A stretch of DNA of 64,000 nucleotides from Lachnospiraceae bacterium (GTDB lineage: Bacteria; Bacillota; Clostridia; Oscillospirales; Ruminococcaceae): contig JAMPFE010000002.1 of assembly GCA_023664705.1 (NCBI GenBank), positions 26,106 through 90,105 of the forward strand, given 5' to 3'. Of the stretch, positions 49,443-56,718 are shown in pieces. The notes beneath the pieces were generated by a model, which made no database searches, had not been told where the DNA came from, and saw only the letters and a program-made list of their open reading frames with translations. The position numbers were made by a program, and so were the translations under genes. The first letter of the stretch is position 1. Each line of letters starts with the position of its first letter.

Positions 49443-51176
49443 TCAATTCACGAGAAGCTTGAAAAAATCATCCTCGGGCATCGGCTTTGCGTAATAATAG
49501 CCCTGAACCTGATCGCAGCCTATGTGTTGGAGAAGCTCGACCTGTTCCTTTGTTTCAACGCCCTCGGCAAGCACGGTTATGTTCAGGTTTGAAGCCATAT
49601 GCAGAACATGCTCGAGAATATTGCGCCCCTTGTCCGAGGTCATCATATTCTCAATAAACCGCTTGTCGAGCTTTATAACGTCAAAGTGCGATTCGAGCAG
49701 CACATTCAGCGAGGAATATCCGCTGCCGAAATCGTCCATAAGCAGCTTAAAGCCGCTGTCCTTCAGCAGAGCGGTCTGGTCGCTGATCTGACGGTCGTCC
49801 GCCGTTTCGGTTATCTCAAGCTCCAGCAGCTCTCCGGGGATGCCCGAAAGCCTCACCATATCGGAAAGTATCTGCGGGCAGTCGTCTCCTCTGAGATGAA
49901 CTCTCGAAACATTTACCGAAATCGGGCAGGTTTTGATGCCCGCGTCAACGCATTTTCTTATGAACATACAGGCTCTGCTCCATATGTAATGGTCGACCTG
50001 TACGATAGAGCCGTTTTCCTCGAGAACGGGGATAAATTGGTCGGGATATATCATTCCCCTTTCGGGATTGACCCACCTCACAAGAGCCTCCGCGCCGATT
50101 ATCTCGTTTTTGGAAATGCTGTACTTGGGCTGAAGATACATACGGAACTGATGCTCCTCAATGGCTCTGCGGAGATTTTCCTCGATAAATTTAATGTTGT
50201 AAAGCGAATCCTTGAACTGCTCCTTGTAGAAAACGACGTTGGTGGTAAAGCCCGCCTTTGCGGTGCGTCGCGCCATGGCGGCTCTGTCCTCGATGCGGCG
50301 CAGCTCCATGGTCTTATCCTCCGCCATATATACGCCGTAGGATATCTGGAGAGTAACGTCCTTATATATGCACAAAAGCTCGTCGAGACCGTCTATAAAG
50401 CGCCTCGGATAATCGTCGTCGGGAGATTCCGTGACAACCATAAACACGTCGCTGCGCAGATTAAGGTAGTATTGATTTTCATTGCAGTAATTCTTTAACG
50501 TGTTAACGACATGATCCAGAACCTCGTTTCCGAACTTCTCTCCGTAAAGGTCGTTGATTATCTTGAAGCGGCGGATATCAAACTGAATGAAGGCGACCTT
50601 GTCGGCGGAGGCAAGGAGCGCGGCGACATTGCGGCGGAACTTGTTGGAACGGCCCATGCGCTTGACCATGGTCTGTATCTCGTCGTTTTCGGGCAGATCG
50701 TCGTAATCTATGGCGGAGCTTGCTTTGTCGGATATATAATCGGATATCATTTCCTCAAGAAGCTCTATGCTGACCTCCAGAGCGGCGGGGCACTTTTTCA
50801 GGATAAGCCCCTCCTTGCGTATCTCCGCCATTTCATCGGGAACGGATATATCCTTTCCGAGAATATCGCGGCAGTTGACCTTTCCGTTCATCCTTTCGGA
50901 AAAGCGGCGGATAAACTCCTCCGTTTTCCTGTTGCCGTAAGCCTCCTGCTCTGTGTCGCTGGAGTTGTAAAATCCGAGCGTCATACCGAGAACGAGCAGA
51001 CCCGCCGTAATGCACCCGCAGGTGTTTCCGCAGCGCATACCGCCCCCGAAGCAGGTGCTTATTTTCAACGCCGTTTTCAGATCGAGCCCGAGGTCGCTCG
51101 CAAACGAGCCGAAAAGAGCCTGCGTGCAGTGATACTTTTCCTTCAGAAGCTTTATCGCTTTTTCCTTATGAGTCAT
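49443..51176 (-). CDS. C_GCAxxG_C_C domain fused to degenerate GGDEF and EAL domains
   Basis: 577 residues. Start ATG at 51176 with GGAGG six bases upstream. Residues about 1-140 match the C_GCAxxG_C_C redox family (YHCTQALFGSFASD, STCFGGGMRCGNTCGCITAG, VNCRDILG, KKCPAAL). Residues about 195-330 are a GGDEF domain whose active site reads RSDVF, so it should not make c-di-GMP. Residues about 345-577 are an EAL phosphodiesterase with all key blocks (GAEALVRWVNPE, ELEITETA, LLMDDFGSGYSSL, IKLDKRFI, LAEGVETKEQ). No membrane segment. The fusion implies redox or metal control of c-di-GMP breakdown. Confidence 0.88.
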   Translation of the reverse strand: MTHKEKAIKLLKEKYHCTQALFGSFASDLGLDLKTALKISTCFGGGMRCGNTCGCITAGLLVLGMTLGFYNSSDTEQEAYGNRKTEEFIRRFSERMNGKVNCRDILGKDISVPDEMAEIRKEGLILKKCPAALEVSIELLEEMISDYISDKASSAIDYDDLPENDEIQTMVKRMGRSNKFRRNVAALLASADKVAFIQFDIRRFKIINDLYGEKFGNEVLDHVVNTLKNYCNENQYYLNLRSDVFMVVTESPDDDYPRRFIDGLDELLCIYKDVTLQISYGVYMAEDKTMELRRIEDRAAMARRTAKAGFTTNVVFYKEQFKDSLYNIKFIEENLRRAIEEHQFRMYLQPKYSISKNEIIGAEALVRWVNPERGMIYPDQFIPVLEENGSIVQVDHYIWSRACMFIRKCVDAGIKTCPISVNVSRVHLRGDDCPQILSDMVRLSGIPGELLELEITETADDRQISDQTALLKDSGFKLLMDDFGSGYSSLNVLLESHFDVIKLDKRFIENMMTSDKGRNILEHVLHMASNLNITVLAEGVETKEQVELLQHIGCDQVQGYYYAKPMPEDDFFKLLVN

Positions 51177-51237
51177 AATGATCCTCCAAGCAGTTGATAT
51201 CCCGTTAATTCTATACAAAACATACTTATATATTTTA

Positions 51238-51266
51238 ATTTTATCATAAATTCCATAAAATGTCAA
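51238..51266 (-). promoter_or_regulatory. Sigma-A promoter of the EAL gene
   Basis: Minus-strand TTGACA (51266-51261), 17 bases, TAAAAT (51243-51238), about 60 bases before the start. Confidence 0.8.
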
Positions 51267-51296
51267 GGACAATTTTTTAAAAACAGCGCGCCGTAT

Positions 51297-51324
51297 AAAA
51301 AGCGCCCCCAAAAATTCGGGGGCG
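51297..51324 (-). terminator. Terminator of the VirD4-like/ClpP operon
   Basis: CGCCCCC at 51303-51309 pairs with GGGGGCG at 51318-51324; on the minus strand the stem is followed by TTTTTAT. It lies 26 bases after the VirD4-like gene stop. Confidence 0.9.
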
Positions 51325-51349
51325 GATCGTATTCGTTAAGGACAAAAAA

Positions 51350-52552
51350 TTACTTCGAGAGCGTGCTGTACGGAGCTATCTTATCATACTCGCGAGCTAC
51401 CTCGCCGTTTGTAACGAGGATAAGCTTGTCGCGGGAAAGCGTCAGAATGTTTTCGGGGAGCCTGTTTGTGCGCCTGCCGATAAACTGCGCCGTCTCGTAA
51501 TCCTGCGAGCCGAGATAGATGATATGGTCGCAGTTGTTTATGATTGTGGTAGCCTCCGAGTGATTGTACATGCTTTCAAGCTGTGTCATGCTTTGCAGAA
51601 TAATGCTTACGGACACCTCTCTGGAGCGGATAACGGAGATTATTCTGTCGAACTCGTTGAGCTTGGCGCTTGCCGCGAAATCGTCCATAATTATTCTTAC
51701 GGGTATCTCCAGCTTGCCGCCGGGATTGTCGTCGGCAACGGAACAGAGCGTCTGAAGCGCCTGAGAATAAAAAATGTTGATGATTTTGTCAAACGTTCCG
51801 TCTGTGTCGCTTACGTTGAGGAACAGCACGGTTTTCCGCTTGCCGAGGGAAGCTATATCAAAGGATTCCAGTTCCCCGAAAATCATCTCTCCCTCCTTGA
51901 AATCAAACATCTCAAGCGCTCTGTTTGCAAATTCTATGATGCACGACCATGTTCTCTCCACGGTCCGGATACCGGTTAGTTGTCTGAAGCGCTTTGCCGC
52001 AAAGGTATCGGGATTATCCTCCGCCCACCTTATGAACGACAGATCGCCGTTCGGCTGAATAAAGCGCCTGTGCGCCTCGCAGACCGACATCATGTTCTGC
52101 TCCTCGGGCGGCAGCGCGTCAAGGCAAAAAGCGATCAGAAACACCACGTATGATTGCGCGGACATATCCCAGAACGGATCGTTGTAAGTCATCAGCGGAA
52201 CAAGGTTATTCGCCAGCGTGAGAACGTCCTTTTCGCTGTATCCGCCGTTTTCCCCGCGCTCTATAAACGCCAGCGGATTGTAGCCGCAGGACGATCTCTC
52301 GGGATTTACAAAATCCAGCGTTACAACGTCGTAGCCCTTTTCCTTAAGCTCATCGGTAAACATACGGGCGAGCTGACCCTTCGTATCGGAGACCACCATG
52401 CTGCCGCTTATGTTCTGGAGATTGGGGATGACGTAGCCGCCCGTCTTCCCCGCTCCCGACGACCCGATGATAAGGTCGTTGTTGTTAAGCCTTGTGCTTA
52501 CCGTGTCATTGGAGACCGAAACGCCCTTGGCGAGAATTCTTTCGTTTGTCAT
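51350..52552 (-). CDS. Soluble VirD4/TraG-like coupling ATPase
   Basis: 400 residues. Walker A IIGSSGAGKTGGYVIPNL at about residues 26-43, the VSDTKGQLARMFTDELKEKG block, and Walker B RIIMDDFAASAKLNEFD (about 285-300) with SIILQSMTQLESMY are the TraG/VirD4 type IV coupling protein pattern. The two N-terminal membrane helices and DNA-gating region of full VirD4 are missing, so it should be cytosolic. The ATG at 52552 follows AGGAGG. No relaxase or T4SS gene is nearby. Last gene of an operon with ClpP. Confidence 0.85.
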   Translation of the reverse strand: MTNERILAKGVSVSNDTVSTRLNNNDLIIGSSGAGKTGGYVIPNLQNISGSMVVSDTKGQLARMFTDELKEKGYDVVTLDFVNPERSSCGYNPLAFIERGENGGYSEKDVLTLANNLVPLMTYNDPFWDMSAQSYVVFLIAFCLDALPPEEQNMMSVCEAHRRFIQPNGDLSFIRWAEDNPDTFAAKRFRQLTGIRTVERTWSCIIEFANRALEMFDFKEGEMIFGELESFDIASLGKRKTVLFLNVSDTDGTFDKIINIFYSQALQTLCSVADDNPGGKLEIPVRIIMDDFAASAKLNEFDRIISVIRSREVSVSIILQSMTQLESMYNHSEATTIINNCDHIIYLGSQDYETAQFIGRRTNRLPENILTLSRDKLILVTNGEVAREYDKIAPYSTLSK

Positions 52553-52572
52553 AAAACAATTCCTCCTTAATT

Positions 52573-52836
52573 TCACATTTTGTGTTCTTTCAGCAGCGCT
52601 TTGAGTTCATCCGCCCTTTTCGTGTTTCCCTTTTTGCGCTCCGAGCGCTCCGCCTTGCGGATGCATTTCATCGTGATATTGTCTCTCCCAAAAATTGCGG
52701 ACAAGATAAGCGTTTCACACAGCGAGTCGCCGCTCTCTATAGCCTTATTCACGTCCCTTTCCCAGGCTCTCTTATCTTCTTCGAGCTCCCGGAGCAATGA
52801 GTTGGCGCTTTCAAAGTGTTTTTCGGACATATTCAT
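52573..52836 (-). CDS. Small helical charged protein
   Basis: 87 residues, not recognised. Strongly alpha-helical and charged (ANSLLRELEEDKRAWERDVN, RKAERSERKKGNTKRADELK). GGGGGTG lies before the ATG; it begins two bases past the clpP stop. May be an adaptor between the VirD4-like ATPase and ClpP, which is inference from its place. Confidence 0.6.
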   Translation of the reverse strand: MNMSEKHFESANSLLRELEEDKRAWERDVNKAIESGDSLCETLILSAIFGRDNITMKCIRKAERSERKKGNTKRADELKALLKEHKM

Positions 52837-52838
52837 TA

Positions 52839-53417
52839 TTACACCCCCTTGTAAACAGCGGTCGCGAGACCGAATTCGATAGCTTCTTCCGCGGAGTAAA
52901 AGCTGTCCTCGGCGGTAGCCTTGTACACCGTTTTGAGCGGTTTTCCCGTTCTTTCGGCAATGATGCCGGCCGTGATCTCCCTCACCTTGTTGAGCTTATC
53001 GACCTCCCTCTGTATCTCATGCGGCTTTCTGCCGCCCATATCGAACCTGCCGTAGGACGGGTCGTGGATCATGATCCGCGTATGCGGGAGCATTTCGCGC
53101 TTTTCGCCCGCGAGGAACAGTATCGCTCCCATGCTCGCCGCGTCGCCGATGCAAACGGTCTTTACGGGCGACTTCATAAGCCTTATGTAGTCGTAGACCG
53201 CAAGACCGCTCTGGACGACGCCGCCGGGGCTGTTGATGTAGAACGTTATCTCCTCGCCGGGAGCCTTGCGCTCGAGATACATAAGCTGCTTTATCAGCTC
53301 GTTGGAGGTGACGTCGTTCACCTCGTCGACCAGGAAGATCTCGCGGTTTGCGAGGAGCTCGTCCTCTATCGGTATACAATCGTACCCTCTCGAGGATTCC
53401 TTTAAAATATTAGCCAT
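52839..53417 (-). CDS. clpP: ClpP-family ATP-dependent protease subunit
   Basis: 192 residues from the ATG at 53417 (AGGAGA upstream). Ser in GDAASMGAIL, His in MIHDPSYGRF and Asp in AEDSFYSAEEA complete the catalytic triad; FYINSPGGVVQSGLAVYDYI is the substrate-groove block. The N-terminal SRGYDCIPIEDELLANREIF differs somewhat from housekeeping ClpP and looks like a ClpP2-type paralogue. There is no clpX next to it; a VirD4-like ATPase is in the same operon instead. Confidence 0.92.
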   Translation of the reverse strand: MANILKESSRGYDCIPIEDELLANREIFLVDEVNDVTSNELIKQLMYLERKAPGEEITFYINSPGGVVQSGLAVYDYIRLMKSPVKTVCIGDAASMGAILFLAGEKREMLPHTRIMIHDPSYGRFDMGGRKPHEIQREVDKLNKVREITAGIIAERTGKPLKTVYKATAEDSFYSAEEAIEFGLATAVYKGV

Positions 53418-53474
53418 AAAACATTCTCCTTTCGGTAATCGGGAAAATTCCCGTATTGTTAACAATGAAAGCCG

Positions 53475-54137
53475 TCAGCCGGCTTCTGCGCGGTCCGACG
53501 GGCAGTCCGCTTCCGCGAGCGATCTCGCGTGAGCCTTTGAACACTGCCCCTTGACACCGTAAATATCTATCAGGGGTTCGTAAAAGATCGCCCCGATGAT
53601 GCCGCCGCAGCCGCGAATTTTATCGGCATAGTCGTCAAGACTGTCCGACGGGTTCCACGGGCGTTTCAGCTCCCGCAGCGCCTTTGACAATACCTCGCCG
53701 ACCGTAGCCGGCACGGAACCGTCCGTACGAAGCCCCAGATAATTCGAGACCTTGCCTTTCAGGTCTAAAAACATATCCACGAAGCGATAGCCGTGCTTTG
53801 TTTTCCTTGAATAGGCGCCGAACAGCGAAACGAGCGTCACCGACGAAAGAAGCCGCATCCACGGAAGCCTTTTTACGGATTCCTCCAGTACAATGCCAAG
53901 CTCCTTCATATGCGCGAGAGTTTTATCTCTGCCAACGCCGTAATACGTTTCATCCTCGTAGATCTTCGTGATGATGTAAAGAAGGCTTTCGTCCTCTCCG
54001 GGCTCGCCTCTCCATGATGTAAAAATATCACTCATGGTGTATTCCATCACCCTGTCGAAGATAGCCTCCGCCTCGTCAACACTGTCCGTATAGCCCTTCA
54101 AAGAAAACTGCATAAGCTTTTCCAATGCAGAACTCAT
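53475..54137 (-). CDS. Hypothetical protein, first gene of the VirD4/ClpP operon
   Basis: 220 residues, not recognised. The start at 54137 is preferred because AAGGAG is nine bases upstream. Predicted mostly alpha-helical with a hydrophobic patch (LPWMRLLSSVTLVSLFGAYS, about residues 90-110) and another near the end (GGIIGAIFYEPLIDIYGVKG). Two Cys late in the chain. Separated from clpP by 57 bases and preceded by a long structured leader. Confidence 0.6.
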   Translation of the reverse strand: MSSALEKLMQFSLKGYTDSVDEAEAIFDRVMEYTMSDIFTSWRGEPGEDESLLYIITKIYEDETYYGVGRDKTLAHMKELGIVLEESVKRLPWMRLLSSVTLVSLFGAYSRKTKHGYRFVDMFLDLKGKVSNYLGLRTDGSVPATVGEVLSKALRELKRPWNPSDSLDDYADKIRGCGGIIGAIFYEPLIDIYGVKGQCSKAHARSLAEADCPSDRAEAG

Positions 54138-54194
54138 ATCGATCATCTCCTTTCGCACACCGTGCGGAGTTCATCCGCTGCTTATCATAGGAAT

Positions 54195-54368
54195 TTATGC
54201 GCCCCGGCGGGCGCCTTGAATACATTCGGCTGCGGCACGGGAAGCAAACCCGCGTCTTAAATGCTGCCTTCGTGTAAACGCCTCACGGCGGATACTCGCA
54301 AAATGCGAAAGTCCTAAGCAGCACGCAGCCGATATTCAATTGTCAACGAGCTCGGTGTTTACCACCTG
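54195..54368 (-). ncRNA. Candidate structured leader RNA before the VirD4/ClpP operon
   Basis: A minus-strand TATAAT lies at 54379-54374. The following about 170 bases can fold into a closed multi-branch: CGGCTGCG (54333-54326) pairs with CGCAGCCG (54234-54227), GCTGC pairs with GCAGC inside, and local hairpins include CGCC-GTGA-GGCG (a GNRA-type loop), CGCATTTTGCG and CGGG-TTTGCTT-CCCG. A GC-rich GGCGCCC/GGGGCGC hairpin ends it before the ribosome site. It may be a known RNA class I cannot name or a new one. Confidence 0.5.
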
Positions 54369-54379
54369 TATACATTATA

Positions 54380-54514
54380 CGGGAAATAAAAAACCTTCCG
54401 TAAAATTAACGGAGACTTCCGAAAAACGGCGGGTAATGCGGAAGTCAACGCTGCCGCCCGAAAAGTTTCATGAATTTTTAAAAATTCCGAGCGTTCGTCG
54501 TTAAAGAGAATATC
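54380..54514. other. Remainder of the 441-base gene-free region
   Basis: Between the candidate leader RNA promoter and the next terminator there is no gene. It contains several TCCGT/ACGGA short inverted repeats (about 54395-54430) that may form weak hairpins. Nothing else recognised. Confidence 0.5.
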
Positions 54515-54546
54515 AATAAAAATGCTCCGTGAAAATCACGGAGCAT
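54515..54546 (-). terminator. Terminator of the SBD-GGDEF gene
   Basis: ATGCTCCGTG at 54522-54531 pairs perfectly with CACGGAGCAT at 54537-54546; the minus-strand reading is followed by TTTTTATT. Confidence 0.93.
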
Positions 54547-54578
54547 AGTCCACGACCGACTTATCGGGAAACATTTGT

Positions 54579-56483
54579 TTATGTGACGCTTTTCTCGCTT
54601 ATGCGCGAGGTTTTCTTTTTTCTCTTCTCGAAGTACATCATCTTGTCGGACTCCTTTACAAGGTCGTCAAACTCGATGCCGTCGGGGTTATCGCATATGT
54701 ACACTCCCACGCTGGCGGAAACCTTGTACGGCTTTCCCGAGGACGCGTTGTAGTCGTCCAGACGAGCCCTTATGGCGCTCCGCAGAGCGTCCTCGTCGAT
54801 CTTGCCCCCGTACACCGCCATCATTTCGTCACCGCCGAACCGCACGCAGACGGCGTCCTCGGGAGCGCACAGCCTGAAAGCCTCCGCCGCAGTTCTGATA
54901 GCATTGTCGCCCTCGTCGTGACCGTAGGTGTCGTTAATGATCTTAAGCCCGTCCAAATCGACAAGAGCCGCCGAAATGACGCTGCCGTTTTCCTTAGCCC
55001 TGTTGATAACGCGGCGGAACTCCTTGGTGAAGCCGTTTCTGTTATACAGCCCCGTAAGATTGTCGAGCTTGTATATCTCCTCGACGCGGTTTTGCAGATA
55101 ATTATGATAGCGGATATTGCGGTGCCCGCCTATCGCGTTGTTGAGCGCCCTTATCGACTGCGGCACCTTGCAGTAATTCGCGATGTCGTCATTATGGAAA
55201 TGAAAGCACGCGTATCCGATGGGCACGTCCAGATAGTTCAGCCCGAAAAAGAGCAGCGGATGCTTCGTTTCGAGTATCTCGTTCATGCGCGGAAAGATCT
55301 CCTTGCGCGGAAACGGGGTGTAATCGGTGTACTGTATCTCGTCGGAGCTGAAGAAATGTATCATCTTATCCCCGTAAGCGTCGTCGCGGTCTACCCTGCA
55401 TATCGGGTTTATGCGCTCGTCGAAGCATTCGGGAGTGAGCGCGCAGTCCACGTCGTAGAAGCGCGAATCGCGTATAATGCCGCTGAGCTCCTCCAGGCTC
55501 TTGCAGGAGATAGCCTTTGCGACGAGGGAATACATATTGTATTCCTCGTTCTGATAGCGGAAAAAGAGGCTGCTGAGACTGAGGTAGTCCCGCATGGCGT
55601 CTACGGGCTTTATCCCCTTGCACCCGCAGGATTCCGACAAGATCATGCTCGGCGGTATTTTGATGAGCCCCTCTATACGCTCGCCGTTAAGGCATCTGCC
55701 GATTATCCCGCCTATCCTCTCGGCAGCCTTGTCGTAGCTGCACACGCAGGAGGTGATTTTTGGGGATGACATCATTATCTCGTCTATGCCGTCGAATCCC
55801 GTCACGATAACGTCCTCGGGGATTTTGTATCCGCTTATCAGCAGCTCGTTCTCAACGGCGACCGCCATGGTGTCGTTCGCGCAGATAACAGCCTCTGGAA
55901 CGCGGTTCTCGGCGATAAGCTTCTTCGTAGCCTCCGTCGCGGGATACGACCAGAAATCCCCGTAGCTTACCATGCTCTCGCGGTCGAACTCTATGCCCCT
56001 CGATTTGAGGACCTCGGCGAAAACGGCTATCCTGCTCTCGGAGAAGCTGTTGTCCTTAACGCCCGCCATCATATGCGGTCTGCGGACGTGATGCACGTCC
56101 AGAACGTGCTCCACCACGTTTCTGAAGCCCGCCTCGTAGTCGAATTCCGTGCTTATCGTGCCCTCGTATTCCCCGTCTACCGTGATAACGGGCTTATCGT
56201 TGGCAGCGGCTTTCGCTATCAAATCCTCGACGAGCTCCTTGTTCTTTATCTTCTCAACGCAGATGACCACTATATCCACGTAGTCGAAATCCAGCAGGTC
56301 GTAGATAGCAATCTCCCCGACCTCGGTGGATACGCCGAAAAACAGCTCGGAGCAGGTAGCGAACACCATCAGGCGGCAGTCCTCGTCGGGCAGGGATTTA
56401 TTGAGAGCCATGATGAATTTCCGCGAGGAATCCTCGTTTATCTTCGGTATGCATAACGCGATTATCTTTTTTCCGTTTATCAA
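54579..56483 (-). CDS. LacI-type substrate-binding domain fused to GGDEF diguanylate cyclase
   Basis: 634 residues, start TTG at 56483 with GGGGAGG upstream. Residues 1-285 are a LacI/periplasmic-binding-like ligand domain (AVICANDTMAVAVENELLIS, GFDGIDEIMM) without a DNA-binding headpiece or signal peptide, so it is a cytosolic sensor. A linker of about 170 residues follows, then a GGDEF domain (about 465-625) with LDNLTGLYNRNGF and VRFGGDEMMAVYGG, the active GGDE(M) form. It should make c-di-GMP in response to a small ligand, probably a sugar. Its neighbours include another GGDEF and the EAL fusion. Confidence 0.9.
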   Translation of the reverse strand: MINGKKIIALCIPKINEDSSRKFIMALNKSLPDEDCRLMVFATCSELFFGVSTEVGEIAIYDLLDFDYVDIVVICVEKIKNKELVEDLIAKAAANDKPVITVDGEYEGTISTEFDYEAGFRNVVEHVLDVHHVRRPHMMAGVKDNSFSESRIAVFAEVLKSRGIEFDRESMVSYGDFWSYPATEATKKLIAENRVPEAVICANDTMAVAVENELLISGYKIPEDVIVTGFDGIDEIMMSSPKITSCVCSYDKAAERIGGIIGRCLNGERIEGLIKIPPSMILSESCGCKGIKPVDAMRDYLSLSSLFFRYQNEEYNMYSLVAKAISCKSLEELSGIIRDSRFYDVDCALTPECFDERINPICRVDRDDAYGDKMIHFFSSDEIQYTDYTPFPRKEIFPRMNEILETKHPLLFFGLNYLDVPIGYACFHFHNDDIANYCKVPQSIRALNNAIGGHRNIRYHNYLQNRVEEIYKLDNLTGLYNRNGFTKEFRRVINRAKENGSVISAALVDLDGLKIINDTYGHDEGDNAIRTAAEAFRLCAPEDAVCVRFGGDEMMAVYGGKIDEDALRSAIRARLDDYNASSGKPYKVSASVGVYICDNPDGIEFDDLVKESDKMMYFEKRKKKTSRISEKSVT

Positions 56484-56563
56484 GGTAAAGCCTCCCCGTA
56501 TTGAACGGCGGTATTATGCCGCCGATTGATATTCTTGCACAAAATTTTCCTTAATGTTAAATA

Positions 56564-56592
56564 TATTATAGCACATTGACCAAAAAATTTCA
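56564..56592 (-). promoter_or_regulatory. Sigma-A promoter of the SBD-GGDEF gene
   Basis: Minus-strand TTGAAA (56592-56587), 17 bases, TATAAT (56569-56564). Confidence 0.8.
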
Positions 56593-56666
56593 AGGGGTAT
56601 TGATAATTTTTAAACAATTTTTTTGTTTCGCTTTACCGAGAGAAATCCAAGCTTTTGACCGTGCGG

Positions 56667-56699
56667 AAAAATCCCGAGCGGCATTCATACCGCCCGGGA
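56667..56699 (-). terminator. Terminator of the PAS/GGDEF/GAF-like gene
   Basis: TCCCGAGCGG at 56672-56681 pairs with CCGCCCGGGA at 56690-56699 with one mismatch; T5 follows on the minus strand. It lies 20 bases past the stop. Confidence 0.9.
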
Positions 56700-56718
56700 A
56701 TAAACCAGTTCTTTTGTA

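Noticed and set aside
51350..54137. Complete conjugative element
   Set aside because: Only a truncated VirD4-like ATPase is present; no relaxase, VirB4, integrase or att repeats were seen within the window.
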